The notes under the pieces: model-generated
What the model was told of the DNA's origin: nothing
Seen by the model: the letters and a program-made list of their open reading frames with translations, nothing else
The model's database searches: none
Shown: in pieces, positions 1-8,551 of the stretch
Numbering within the stretch: position 1 is the first letter of the stretch
Layout of the letters: each line of letters begins with the position of its first letter
NCBI GenBank assembly: GCA_045545455.1
Contig: JAZQAY010000035.1
Location: 1 to 24,345, forward strand
Origin: RUG754 sp045545455
GTDB taxonomy: Bacteria; Bacillota; Clostridia; Peptostreptococcales; Anaerovoracaceae
DNA length: 24,345 nucleotides
Direction of reading: 5' to 3'
Translations under genes and position numbers: made by a program

Positions 1-1
1 A

Positions 2-547
2 TTCCTGCTTGATCAGAGGAAGGATATCACTGAGGCAATGGACGAACTCAAGGCAATCATCGATGATATGGATAAGACCATAAAAACCAGGTTTAAATCC
101 AATTTCGATGAAGTCGTAAAGAATTTCGAAGAGATATTCAAGGAACTCTTCGGAGGAGGAACCGCTGAACTTACCCTGGACAATGAGAATGATCCTCTTG
201 AGTCCGGAATAGAGATAAACGCTCAGCCTCCCGGAAAGAAACTTCAGAACATCAATCTTCTTTCCGGCGGCGAGAAGTCAATGACTGCGATCGCTTTGAT
301 GTTCGCCGTTCTCAAGACTAAGCCCACTCCTTTCTGTATTCTTGACGAGGTGGAGGCTGCTCTGGATGACGCCAATATCGACAGGTTTGCCAATTACCTT
401 AAGAATTTCCATGATATCCAGTTCGCAGTCGTCACTCACCAGAAAACTACCATGGAACATGCCGACGTATTATACGGCGTAACTATGCCGGAGCAGGGAA
501 TATCCAGAGTCCTTTCATTGAGACTTGGAAGCGATTTTGAGATCTGA
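2..547 (+). CDS. smc: Chromosome partition protein Smc, C-terminal part (5'-truncated by window)
   Basis: Smc is the coiled-coil ATPase of the Smc-ScpAB condensin, which organises and segregates the nucleoid. Only about the last 181 codons are present; the frame is open to the left edge, so the first internal ATG (position 38) is not a start. What is visible is the end of the coiled coil (FLLDQRKDITEAMDELKAI) followed by the C-terminal ATPase head. The head contains the ABC signature LLSGGEKS, the Walker B and D-loop segment CILDEVEAALDD, and the switch histidine in VVTHQK. All C-terminal head motifs are intact, so nothing suggests a pseudogene. The stop lies 20 bases before ftsY, with AAGGAG between them. 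The smc-ftsY pair is a classical Bacillota arrangement. Confidence 0.96.
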   Translation, partial: FLLDQRKDITEAMDELKAIIDDMDKTIKTRFKSNFDEVVKNFEEIFKELFGGGTAELTLDNENDPLESGIEINAQPPGKKLQNINLLSGGEKSMTAIALMFAVLKTKPTPFCILDEVEAALDDANIDRFANYLKNFHDIQFAVVTHQKTTMEHADVLYGVTMPEQGISRVLSLRLGSDFEI

Positions 548-567
548 TCTGATTATCAAGGAGCAAT

Positions 568-1467
568 ATGAGTATTTTTAAAGAGAAAAAAGGATTTTTT
601 GGAAATCTGGGAGCCAGGATACATGACACCATCTTTGCCAAGATGGAGGTGGATGAAGACGTCATGGATGAGCTCGAAGAGATCCTCATCACATCCGATA
701 TAGGTATGGATACCACCATGAAGATCATGGATAAGATCCGTGACAAGATATCCACAGACTATATCGTAAAACCGGAGAACGTAAGAAAAGCACTCTCCAA
801 TATCATACTTGAATGTGTGGACAAAGGTGACAGGCAGCTTCTGTCCGACAAGACGCCTCTTGTCATTCTGATGATAGGAATAAACGGCGGAGGCAAGACT
901 ACCACTATCGGCAAGCTGGCGCACAGACTTAAAGGTCAGGGCAAGACAGTCATGCTTGCGGCAGCGGATACATTCCGTGCTGCTGCATCAGAACAGCTTT
1001 CGATCTGGGGAGAGAGAAACGGGATACCCGTTATAAAGCATCAGGAAGGCGCTGATCCCTCTGCTGTAATTTTTGATGCCATACAGTCAGCCAAAGCCAG
1101 AGGTACAGACGTACTGATCTGTGATACTGCCGGAAGGCTTCAGAATAAAAAGAATCTTATGAACGAACTGGAAAAGATGAACAAGGTCATTTCCAGAGAG
1201 TGGCCCGAAGCAGAAAGGGAGACTTTGCTTATTCTAGACGCTACCACCGGAAAGAATGCGATCTCACAGGCTCAGGAATTCGGAAACGTTGCAGATATAA
1301 CAGGCATCGTGATCACAAAACTTGACGGTACTGCTAAAGGCGGCATAGCCATCACGATCGCTGATGAATTCGATATGCCCGTCAAGTTCATCGGAACAGG
1401 TGAAGGTATCGATGATCTCGAGGCCTTCGATCCTGTTGGATTTATCGGAGGATTATTTGATGAGTAA
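568..1467 (+). CDS. ftsY: Signal recognition particle receptor FtsY
   Basis: FtsY is the SRP-receptor GTPase that docks ribosome-nascent chain-SRP complexes at the membrane translocon. The 299-residue protein is essentially the NG core and lacks the long acidic A domain seen in enterobacteria, as is usual in Bacillota. The N domain four-helix region covers about residues 1-95. The G domain has the P-loop GINGGGKTTT (residues 104-113), the insertion-box motif DTFRAAASEQL, G3 DTAGRLQNK, and G4 TKLDGTAKGG followed by the FIGTGEG closing loop. Start ATG 568 is preceded by AAGGAG. The last codons overlap der by 8 bases, suggesting coupled translation. Confidence 0.97.
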   Translation: MSIFKEKKGFFGNLGARIHDTIFAKMEVDEDVMDELEEILITSDIGMDTTMKIMDKIRDKISTDYIVKPENVRKALSNIILECVDKGDRQLLSDKTPLVILMIGINGGGKTTTIGKLAHRLKGQGKTVMLAAADTFRAAASEQLSIWGERNGIPVIKHQEGADPSAVIFDAIQSAKARGTDVLICDTAGRLQNKKNLMNELEKMNKVISREWPEAERETLLILDATTGKNAISQAQEFGNVADITGIVITKLDGTAKGGIAITIADEFDMPVKFIGTGEGIDDLEAFDPVGFIGGLFDE

Positions 1468-2794
1468 ACCAATTGTTGCGATCGTCGGAAGACCTAACGT
1501 AGGAAAAAGCACCTTTTTCAACAGAATAGTCGGCAGACGTATAGCCATAGTGGAAGATACACCAGGAGTCACCAGGGACAGGATCTATGCTGAAGCAGAA
1601 TGGAATTCCATCAGTTTCGGTCTCATAGATACAGGAGGAATAGAACCTTCTTCAAATGACGTTATACTTTCACAGATGAGGGAGCAGGCGCAGATCGCCA
1701 TGGATCTTGCTGATGTTATCATCTTCATGTGCGACGGTAAGGACGGACTCACAAGTGCTGACAACGAAGTTGCAGACATGCTCAGAAGGACAGGGAAGAA
1801 GGTAGTTCTTGTCATCAACAAGATAGATAACCCCTCCAATCTGCCTGACTTCTTCTATGATTTTTATGAGCTGGGACTTGGAGAGCCCATCCCCATCTCA
1901 TCGGCGAACATGCTGAACTTCGGAGACGTGCTGGATGAGATAGTCAGCGGTTTCCCTGATGATATTTCTTCAGAAGATGAAGACGATATAAAGATCGCCG
2001 TTATAGGGAAGCCAAACGTGGGTAAATCATCTCTTATAAACTGCCTTTTAGGCGAGAACAGAGTTATAGTATCTCCCATAGCAGGAACCACCAGGGACTC
2101 CATAGACAGTCCCTTTGAAAAAGACGGTGATAAGTATACGCTGATCGATACTGCAGGTATAAGGCGTCAGTCCAGGATAAACGATGATATCGAAAAGTAT
2201 TCTGTCGTACGTGCTGTTGCAGCGATCGAAAGATGCGACGTCTGCGTACTTATGATAGACGGAGCTGAAGGCCTTTCAGAGCAGGACAAGAAGATCGCAG
2301 GGATAGCTCACGAAGCCGGCAAGGGGATAGTCCTTGTAGTAAATAAATGGGATCTGGTACCTAAGGAAACTAATACCATGAGGGATTTCAAGAGGCTGCT
2401 TCAGGCTGATCTGCAGTTTATGAGCTATGCACCCATACTCTTTATCTCTGTCAAAGAAAAACAGAGAGTCAAACAGGTAATAGATACATGCAAGACTGTC
2501 TCCGAAAACAGATCTCTAAGAGTTCCCACCAGCCAGCTGAACGCCCTTATACAGGACGCTGTTCTTATGAAGCAGCCGCCTTCGGACAAAGGAAAGAGAC
2601 TTAAGATCTACTACGGAACACAGATAGGCGTCAAACCTCCTCTTTTCAGTTTCCAGATCAATAAGAGAGAATTGATGCACTTCTCATATTCCAGATATAT
2701 AGAGAACCGCATAAGAGAAAGTTTCGGGTTTGAAGGAACTTCGATAAAATTCATCTTCAGAGAAAAAGGAGACAGGGATGATTTCATCGGTTAA
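1460..2794 (+). CDS. der: Ribosome biogenesis GTPase Der (EngA)
   Basis: Der is a double GTPase needed for maturation of the 50S subunit. The 444-residue length is typical. G domain 1 begins at the N terminus (GRPNVGKST, then DTGG and NKID). G domain 2 starts near residue 180 (GKPNVGKSS, then DTAGIRRQS and NKWD). A KH-like C-terminal domain follows from about residue 350 and ends in the usual KFIFREK-type strand. The ATG at 1460 is preferred over any upstream codon because it gives the canonical MSKPIVAIVGRPNVGK start and has GGAGG at 1447-1451. It overlaps ftsY by 8 bases upstream and plsY by 17 bases downstream. Confidence 0.97.
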   Translation: MSKPIVAIVGRPNVGKSTFFNRIVGRRIAIVEDTPGVTRDRIYAEAEWNSISFGLIDTGGIEPSSNDVILSQMREQAQIAMDLADVIIFMCDGKDGLTSADNEVADMLRRTGKKVVLVINKIDNPSNLPDFFYDFYELGLGEPIPISSANMLNFGDVLDEIVSGFPDDISSEDEDDIKIAVIGKPNVGKSSLINCLLGENRVIVSPIAGTTRDSIDSPFEKDGDKYTLIDTAGIRRQSRINDDIEKYSVVRAVAAIERCDVCVLMIDGAEGLSEQDKKIAGIAHEAGKGIVLVVNKWDLVPKETNTMRDFKRLLQADLQFMSYAPILFISVKEKQRVKQVIDTCKTVSENRSLRVPTSQLNALIQDAVLMKQPPSDKGKRLKIYYGTQIGVKPPLFSFQINKRELMHFSYSRYIENRIRESFGFEGTSIKFIFREKGDRDDFIG

Positions 2795-3395
2795 AGTAAT
2801 TATTACTATCGTAGTATCATATCTTGTGGGAAGTATCTCTCCCGCGATAATTATCGGAAGAGCCAGAGGGATCGACATCAAAAAAGAGGGCAGCGGCAAT
2901 GCAGGCACCACAAATGTCCTGAGAGTCATGGGAGGCAAAGCTGCTATCATAACCCTGGCAGTTGATATCCTTAAGGGATTCCTTCCCGCTTTGATCTTCG
3001 GCAGTATTTTTGGCGGAAACTTTAGCTGTATTGCCTGCCTGTTTGCCTTTTGGGGGCACGTTTTCCCGGTATATTACGATTTTAAGGGCGGCAAAGGCGT
3101 AGCAGTGGCTTTCGGAGGACTTCTCGGCGTCAACTGGAAGATAGCTCTTCTGTGCCTGCTTACCGTTGTAATATTTACGCTTATATCAAAGAGAATGTCT
3201 GTGGGCTCGATCGCAGGAGCTGTAAGTGCCGTTCCATATACTCTCTGGCTAGAACCAGCCGGACTGCCTTTTATCGCAGTTATGGCAGCGATCATAGTAT
3301 TCATGCACAGAGGAAATATAAAACGCCTGATAAATCATGAGGAACCTCCTCTTGGTTTTCTTGACAAGAAAAAGAAGAAGGAGGGCGGGAATTGA
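2778..3395 (+). CDS. plsY: Acyl-phosphate:glycerol-3-phosphate acyltransferase PlsY
   Basis: PlsY is a polytopic membrane enzyme that transfers an acyl group from acyl-phosphate to sn-glycerol-3-phosphate, the first committed step to phosphatidic acid. Family motifs are present: the N-terminal helix with YLVGSISPA, the glycine-rich GSGNAGTTNVLRVMG loop, GHVFPVYYDFKGGKGVA, and a final hydrophobic helix followed by HRGNIKRL. The length (205 residues) is normal, with a lysine-rich cytoplasmic tail (DKKKKKEGGN). The start lies inside der (17-base overlap) behind AAAAAGGAGACAGGG. The next gene, gpsA, makes its substrate, and the two overlap by four bases. Confidence 0.97.
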   Translation: MISSVKVIITIVVSYLVGSISPAIIIGRARGIDIKKEGSGNAGTTNVLRVMGGKAAIITLAVDILKGFLPALIFGSIFGGNFSCIACLFAFWGHVFPVYYDFKGGKGVAVAFGGLLGVNWKIALLCLLTVVIFTLISKRMSVGSIAGAVSAVPYTLWLEPAGLPFIAVMAAIIVFMHRGNIKRLINHEEPPLGFLDKKKKKEGGN

Positions 3396-4375
3396 AGATA
3401 TCAGTCATAGGCTCCGGAAGTTTCGGCACTGCGCTTGCCATGCTCCTTGCAAACAAGGGACATGATGTCATCCTTTACGGAAGAAATGAAGTGCAGATGA
3501 AGATGATAAAAGCTACCGGAGGCAATCATAAGTATCTGCCCGGCGTTATCCTTCCCGACAGCATAGATGCAGTATCAAATCTCGAAGAAGCTGTCAAAGG
3601 AAGAGAGCTTCTCGTTATGGCAGTTCCGGCCCAGAGCTTCAGGGATACAGCTTTGAAGATATCCGGAATAGCTGTGGATATCCCGATCGTCAACGTCGCC
3701 AAAGGAATAGAAAAGGGGACTCTTAAGAGAATGTCCGAGATCGCAGAAGAGTATTTCAAGGATACTCCGTACGCATGTCTGTCAGGGCCTTCCCATGCGG
3801 AAGAGGTTGCAAGAAACCTTCCCACTACGGTCTGCGCGGCATCTGCTGATCCCGGATTTGCAGAGCTCGTACAGCACGTTTTCATGGGCGACAATTTCAG
3901 GGTATATACCAATGATGATATCGTAGGTGTAGAACTCGGAGGCTCCGTTAAAAACGTTATCGCTCTCTGCTGCGGTATATCAGACGGTCTCGGCCTTGGA
4001 GATAACGCCAAAGCTGCGCTTATCACCAGAGGCATAGCTGAAATGACAAGGCTTGGAACAGCCATGGGCGGAAGGCCGGATACATTTTCAGGTCTTTCCG
4101 GCATAGGTGACCTGGTGGTAACCTGTACGTCCATGCATTCCAGGAACAGGAGATTCGGTATACTTCTCGGGCAGGGAATGCCCATAGAAAAGGCACTTGA
4201 AAAGATCAGCATGGTAGTTGAAGGCTATACTACTCAGGAAGCCGTAAACGAACTGGCTGTTAAATATAACATAGAGATGCCCATCACGTCCACGCTCCAC
4301 AGGCTGCTTCTGGGAGATATCACGGCTGAGGAGTGCATAGGACTTCTCATGGGCAGGAAAGAGAAACATGAGTAA
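3392..4375 (+). CDS. gpsA: Glycerol-3-phosphate dehydrogenase [NAD(P)+]
   Basis: GpsA reduces dihydroxyacetone phosphate to sn-glycerol-3-phosphate, the substrate of PlsY encoded just upstream. The N-terminal Rossmann fold starts at once with ISVIGSGSFGTALA. NVAKGIEKGT, LSGPSHAEEVA and the catalytic-domain segment GVELGGSVKNVIAL follow, then ALITRGIAEM. The length is 327 residues. The start codon is TTG, chosen because the Rossmann strand begins directly after it, GGAGGGCGGG stands just upstream, and it gives a TTGA overlap with the plsY stop. The 3' end overlaps miaB by 8 bases. Confidence 0.97.
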   Translation: MKISVIGSGSFGTALAMLLANKGHDVILYGRNEVQMKMIKATGGNHKYLPGVILPDSIDAVSNLEEAVKGRELLVMAVPAQSFRDTALKISGIAVDIPIVNVAKGIEKGTLKRMSEIAEEYFKDTPYACLSGPSHAEEVARNLPTTVCAASADPGFAELVQHVFMGDNFRVYTNDDIVGVELGGSVKNVIALCCGISDGLGLGDNAKAALITRGIAEMTRLGTAMGGRPDTFSGLSGIGDLVVTCTSMHSRNRRFGILLGQGMPIEKALEKISMVVEGYTTQEAVNELAVKYNIEMPITSTLHRLLLGDITAEECIGLLMGRKEKHE

Positions 4376-5696
4376 AAGCTTCTTTATACAGACCTTCGGA
4401 TGCCAGATGAACGAACATGACTCTGAGATCATGGCAGGAATGCTCATTGACAAGGGTTATGTCCAGGCTAAGGACAGAAAGGACGCAAACATCGTCCTCT
4501 TCAACACCTGCAGCATACGTGACAATGCAGACAAACGTTTCTTTGGCACACTTGGTCAGTTAAAAAAGAAAAAAATCGCTGAAGGAGAGAACTTCACAGT
4601 ATGCGTCACCGGCTGTATGATGCAGCAGCAGCATATAATCGATACGCTGAAGACCAAATATCCATGGGTCGACGTGATCATCGGAACTCACAACATACAT
4701 GAACTCCCAGCGCTTCTGGACAATCTCTATAAGGAAAAAGAGAAGCAGATGAGCGTCTGGCCCGATGGCGGTGAGATAGTTGAAGGTCTTCCTTCAAAGC
4801 GTTTATACAGACATAAAGCTTACGTGAACATCACCTACGGCTGCAACAACTTCTGTACATACTGCATAGTCCCCTATACAAGAGGCCGTGAAAGATCCAG
4901 AAGGCCCGAGGATATACTTAAGGAGATATGCAGGCTTTCAGCTGATGGAGTTAAAGAGGTCATGCTCCTTGGACAGAACGTAAACAGCTACAGGGGAGAA
5001 GGTAACGACGGCACCTGGGATTTCGCAGATCTCATCAGGGCGGTGAACGATATCGATGGTATCGAACGCATCAGGTTTATGACCTCACATCCCAAGGACC
5101 TTTCGGACAAACTTATAGATTGCTTCAGAGACTGTGATAAGCTCTGTCACTATTTCCATCTTCCAGTTCAGTCAGGAAGTTCTGAGGTCCTCGAGAGAAT
5201 GAACAGAAAGTATGACCGGGAAAGATATCTTGATCTCGTGAGAAAACTCAGGGAAGTGGATCCTGATATGGCTATATCCACGGACATAATCGTGGGCTTC
5301 CCGGGGGAGACAGAAGAACAGTTTGAGGACACGCTTAAGATGTGTAAGGAAGTCGGGTATGATTCTGCCTTTACATTTCTTTACTCCATCAGAAAGGGCA
5401 CACCTGCCGCTGTAATGGATGATCAGATACCCGAGGAGATCAAGCATGAAAGATTCAACAGACTCTGCGATGAGATAAACCGCACTTCGGCCATTAAGAA
5501 TGCGGCGTACGTAGGAAGGACTCTGGACGTTCTTTGCGATGGTCCTTCAAAGAGGAATACACGTTCGCTTTCAGGCAGAACAGATACTTTTAAACTTGTG
5601 AATTTCAAAGGAGATCCTGACCTTCAGGGCAAGGTAGTAAGAGTAAAAATAACTTCCTCCAACACCTTCAGTCTAGAAGGAGAGCTGGCGGAATAG
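4368..5696 (+). CDS. miaB: tRNA-2-methylthio-N6-dimethylallyladenosine synthase MiaB
   Basis: MiaB is a radical-SAM methylthiotransferase that converts i6A37 to ms2i6A37 in tRNAs reading UNN codons. The N-terminal UPF0004 domain supplies three cluster cysteines (TFGCQMNEHDSE, NTCSIRDNA, VTGCMMQQ). The radical-SAM CxxxCxxC is C159, C163 and C166 in YGCNNFCTYCIVPYTRG. GQNVNSY and IVGFPGETEEQF follow, and a C-terminal TRAM domain ends the 442-residue protein. The NEHDSE and YTRGRE signatures separate it from RimO, whose gene lies at 17001. In many Bacillota miaB sits beside mutS; here it follows gpsA with an 8-base overlap. Confidence 0.96.
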   Translation: MSKSFFIQTFGCQMNEHDSEIMAGMLIDKGYVQAKDRKDANIVLFNTCSIRDNADKRFFGTLGQLKKKKIAEGENFTVCVTGCMMQQQHIIDTLKTKYPWVDVIIGTHNIHELPALLDNLYKEKEKQMSVWPDGGEIVEGLPSKRLYRHKAYVNITYGCNNFCTYCIVPYTRGRERSRRPEDILKEICRLSADGVKEVMLLGQNVNSYRGEGNDGTWDFADLIRAVNDIDGIERIRFMTSHPKDLSDKLIDCFRDCDKLCHYFHLPVQSGSSEVLERMNRKYDRERYLDLVRKLREVDPDMAISTDIIVGFPGETEEQFEDTLKMCKEVGYDSAFTFLYSIRKGTPAAVMDDQIPEEIKHERFNRLCDEINRTSAIKNAAYVGRTLDVLCDGPSKRNTRSLSGRTDTFKLVNFKGDPDLQGKVVRVKITSSNTFSLEGELAE

Positions 5697-5706
5697 AAGT
5701 CTTTAT

Positions 5707-7182
5707 ATGGAACAATTATCAGAAATACTCAGTAAAATTTCAATACCGGCCATCATATATACGATAAACTTCATTTTTATCATCGCAGTACTGTTTTTTG
5801 AAAGGAAATCTTCCGCTGCCCGTCTTGCGTGGATCATGGTGCTGGCCTTCATTCCTGTTGTAGGCTTCATATTTTATCTGGTCTTCAACCAGAATCTTTC
5901 AAGGATCCACATCAATCATCTCTACGATGACGAGTGGGACGCTTTTCAGGACACTCTTCTGAAGCAAATGAACCGCGAAAATGATGATGACTCATCTGAT
6001 ATGATAAATCAGTCTGCCATCAGAAGAAGAGATCTTGTGAAGCTGAATCAGGTATACGGCGAATCCATCTATACAGAGGGTAATGACGTGGATCTGATAG
6101 TTAACGGAAACGAACTTCTTAACAGGATGATATCCGATATCCGGGCAGCCGAAAAGAGCGTTTTCGTTGAGTATTTCATAATCAAGAACGATCTCATAGG
6201 CAAGAAGTTCATAAAAGAACTCACATATGCTGCAGAGAGGGGCGTAAGCGTCAAACTCCTGATAGACACTCAGGGTTCCAGAAGAGTAGGCAAGAGAGTT
6301 CTTAAGGACTATACTGAGGCCGGAGGTAAAGTCGGGTACTTTTTCCCTCCAAGACTTTTCAGGTTCGGGATCAAAATAGGCATGAATCTCAATTACCGCA
6401 ACCACAGAAAGATCATGGTCATCGATGAAAAGATCGGTTATACAGGAGGGTACAACATCGCTAATGAATACTGCGATCTGGTACCGAAATTCGGTCATTG
6501 GAGAGATTCACACGTAAGGATCAGGGGAGAAGCGGTAAAGGAACTCCTTGGAAGGTTCATTCTTGACTGGCGTTTTACCACGAAGGAGATCATGCCCATA
6601 CCTACTAAAATGGATACCGGCAATATCGTGGGTAATAAGGGTATACAGATCGTTTCATGCGGACCGGAGGCTCCTCATCAGGAAATAAAGAGGGCATTCA
6701 TGAAGATGATCACATCTTCCAAGAGGACCATTTACATCCAGTCGCCGTATTTTGTTCCCGATGCTGCCATAATCGAATCCCTTAAGATGGCCAGGCAGTC
6801 CGGCGTTGACGTCAATGTCATGATACCATGCAAGCCGGACCACATTTTCGTATACTGGGCGACTTACTCCTATGTGGGAGAACTGCTGAGAGCAGGCTGT
6901 AAAGTATATATATATGACGGAGGTTTTCTCCATGCCAAGACGATAGTCAGCGACGATGAAGTATCCTCCATAGGCTCCTGCAACTTCGACATAAGGTCAT
7001 TCAAACTGAATTTTGAGACCAACGCTTTCATATATGATGAGGAGTTTGCTCTGAAAATGAAGGAAGCGTTCATTGAGGATATGAAAAACAGTCACGAACT
7101 GACTCTTGACGACTATAATCACAGGTCAATCATTATAAAATTCAAGGAAAACATATCGACGTTAATGACAGAAATACTTTAA
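5707..7182 (+). CDS. cls: Cardiolipin synthase (phospholipase D family)
   Basis: Bacterial Cls condenses two phosphatidylglycerol molecules into cardiolipin and glycerol at the membrane. The 491-residue protein begins with two predicted membrane helices (about residues 14-30 and 40-62, the PLDc_N region). Two phospholipase D domains follow, each with an HxKx4D motif: H233/K235/D240 in NHRKIMVID, and H409/K411/D416 in HAKTIVSDD. The downstream SIGSCNFDIRSF and NFETNAF are also typical of Cls. Both catalytic motifs are complete. The ribosome site upstream of ATG 5707 is weak, so translation may depend on miaB 10 bases before. The position fits the phospholipid genes plsY and gpsA upstream. Confidence 0.94.
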   Translation: MEQLSEILSKISIPAIIYTINFIFIIAVLFFERKSSAARLAWIMVLAFIPVVGFIFYLVFNQNLSRIHINHLYDDEWDAFQDTLLKQMNRENDDDSSDMINQSAIRRRDLVKLNQVYGESIYTEGNDVDLIVNGNELLNRMISDIRAAEKSVFVEYFIIKNDLIGKKFIKELTYAAERGVSVKLLIDTQGSRRVGKRVLKDYTEAGGKVGYFFPPRLFRFGIKIGMNLNYRNHRKIMVIDEKIGYTGGYNIANEYCDLVPKFGHWRDSHVRIRGEAVKELLGRFILDWRFTTKEIMPIPTKMDTGNIVGNKGIQIVSCGPEAPHQEIKRAFMKMITSSKRTIYIQSPYFVPDAAIIESLKMARQSGVDVNVMIPCKPDHIFVYWATYSYVGELLRAGCKVYIYDGGFLHAKTIVSDDEVSSIGSCNFDIRSFKLNFETNAFIYDEEFALKMKEAFIEDMKNSHELTLDDYNHRSIIIKFKENISTLMTEIL

Positions 7183-7192
7183 AGGAGATCAG

Positions 7193-8551
7193 ATGTTCAG
7201 ATTTTATATCGCCCTTTGGGCATCAAAACTGATGTTGGCATTCTATACGATGATCAGACAGCCGCAGACAGACCTTCCGGGTCTTCTGGCTTCAAAGATC
7301 TGTCCGGATTTTCTCAGTCATATCAATAAACCGGCACTGACTATTACAGTCACGGGAACTAACGGCAAGACCACCACGTCGACCCTTATAAACGATTTCC
7401 TGAGATCTGCCGGTCTTACCACCTCATTCAACGAGTGGGGCGCCAATATGCAGGCAGGATATTCAGTCAACCTTATAAGAGGAGTCAATCTCTTCAATAA
7501 ACCCAGGGTGGACTGTTCCATACTTGAGGCTGATGAGCTCACTCTCGACGAAAACATGCCAAAGATAAAGCCCGACTATATCCTTGTCACCAACATATGC
7601 AAGGACAGTTTAAGAAGGAACGGACATCCTGAGAATATCTACAATCACATCGAGCATACACTGAGGATCCTGGGCGATAAGACCACAGCTGTCCTCAACG
7701 CCAATGATCCGATCTCTTCAGAACTTGGCAAGGGGAACAGAAGGATCTATTTCGGTATGACAGACCCCAGAACGAATCCTTTTGTTAATCTGGGCAAAGA
7801 CATCACCATATGCCCGAGATGCGGTGGGAAAATAGTATATGACTACCGTCAGTACAGACATCTGGGCAAATACAGATGTGAAAACTGCGATTTCAGAACA
7901 CCTCATCCCGACTATATGGCTGAATTCACGAATCTGGAAGAGAGGACCATGACTATAGCAGGTCACGAATATCCTCTTATTTCCGATACGATATTCAATG
8001 CTTTCAACGTACTCGCTGCAGTCGCCATTTTAAGGGAACTCGGCTACAGGGAAAATGAGATAAGCTCATTCCTTTCCACCCAGAAGGTCACGGATATCAG
8101 GGAGACCTGCGTCGAATATAACGGTATAGAGTATTATACTTTTGCGGCCAAGTCACAGAACGTTTCTGCTGCTTCCACCGTGTTTGAATACATGGCTAAG
8201 GAACCCTCGGATAAAGATGTCGTACTTCTTATGGATGAGGTACAGGATAAGAATCATCCTACAGAAACTCTTTCATGGCTGTATGAGACAGATTATGAGT
8301 TCCTTAATGATCCCAAGATCAAACGCATAATCGTCGGGGGACATATGTACCTCAATCATAAGTTGAGACTCCTTCTGGCTGGAGTTCCTGAAGACAGGAT
8401 AGTGGCTGTAGAGGATGAGGCTGACATACCGCTTTATGTTGATCAGGATGGTATAACCAAAGTTTATGTACTTTATGAGACCGATTGTGTAACCAAAGCT
8501 CTCAACATGAGAGACAGCATCGTATCATACGTAAAGGAGGGCGGCAGATAA
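7193..8551 (+). CDS. MurT-like Mur ligase family protein (divergent C-terminal domain)
   Basis: This resembles MurT, the ATP-dependent Mur-ligase subunit of the MurT/GatD complex that amidates the D-glutamate alpha-carboxylate of lipid II. Visible features are an N-terminal IALWASKL helix, the P-loop VTGTNGKTTT (K59), Mur-ligase ILEADE (residues 110-115), the MurT-specific zinc ribbon (C207/C210 in CPRC, C229/C232 in CENC) and a C-terminal DUF1727-like region. In that region the motif I recall in MurT as LAKNP-G reads FAAKSQNVSA. The stretch before LSWLYETDYEF, which in MurT holds a catalytic-triad Asp, reads MDEVQDKNHPTE; D348 may be that Asp. AAAGGAG precedes the ATG. The stop overlaps the GatD-like gene (TAATG). 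A strict MurT function is uncertain because the partner lacks a glutaminase site. Confidence 0.85.
   Translation: MFRFYIALWASKLMLAFYTMIRQPQTDLPGLLASKICPDFLSHINKPALTITVTGTNGKTTTSTLINDFLRSAGLTTSFNEWGANMQAGYSVNLIRGVNLFNKPRVDCSILEADELTLDENMPKIKPDYILVTNICKDSLRRNGHPENIYNHIEHTLRILGDKTTAVLNANDPISSELGKGNRRIYFGMTDPRTNPFVNLGKDITICPRCGGKIVYDYRQYRHLGKYRCENCDFRTPHPDYMAEFTNLEERTMTIAGHEYPLISDTIFNAFNVLAAVAILRELGYRENEISSFLSTQKVTDIRETCVEYNGIEYYTFAAKSQNVSAASTVFEYMAKEPSDKDVVLLMDEVQDKNHPTETLSWLYETDYEFLNDPKIKRIIVGGHMYLNHKLRLLLAGVPEDRIVAVEDEADIPLYVDQDGITKVYVLYETDCVTKALNMRDSIVSYVKEGGR

Noticed and set aside
38..547. Separate short gene starting at the ATG at 38
   Set aside because: The frame is open to the window edge and the upstream codons continue the Smc coiled coil, so this is internal to smc.
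3526..4212. Long open frame on the minus strand inside gpsA
   Set aside because: It is wholly antisense to a strongly conserved gene, has no ribosome site and shows no recognisable protein pattern.
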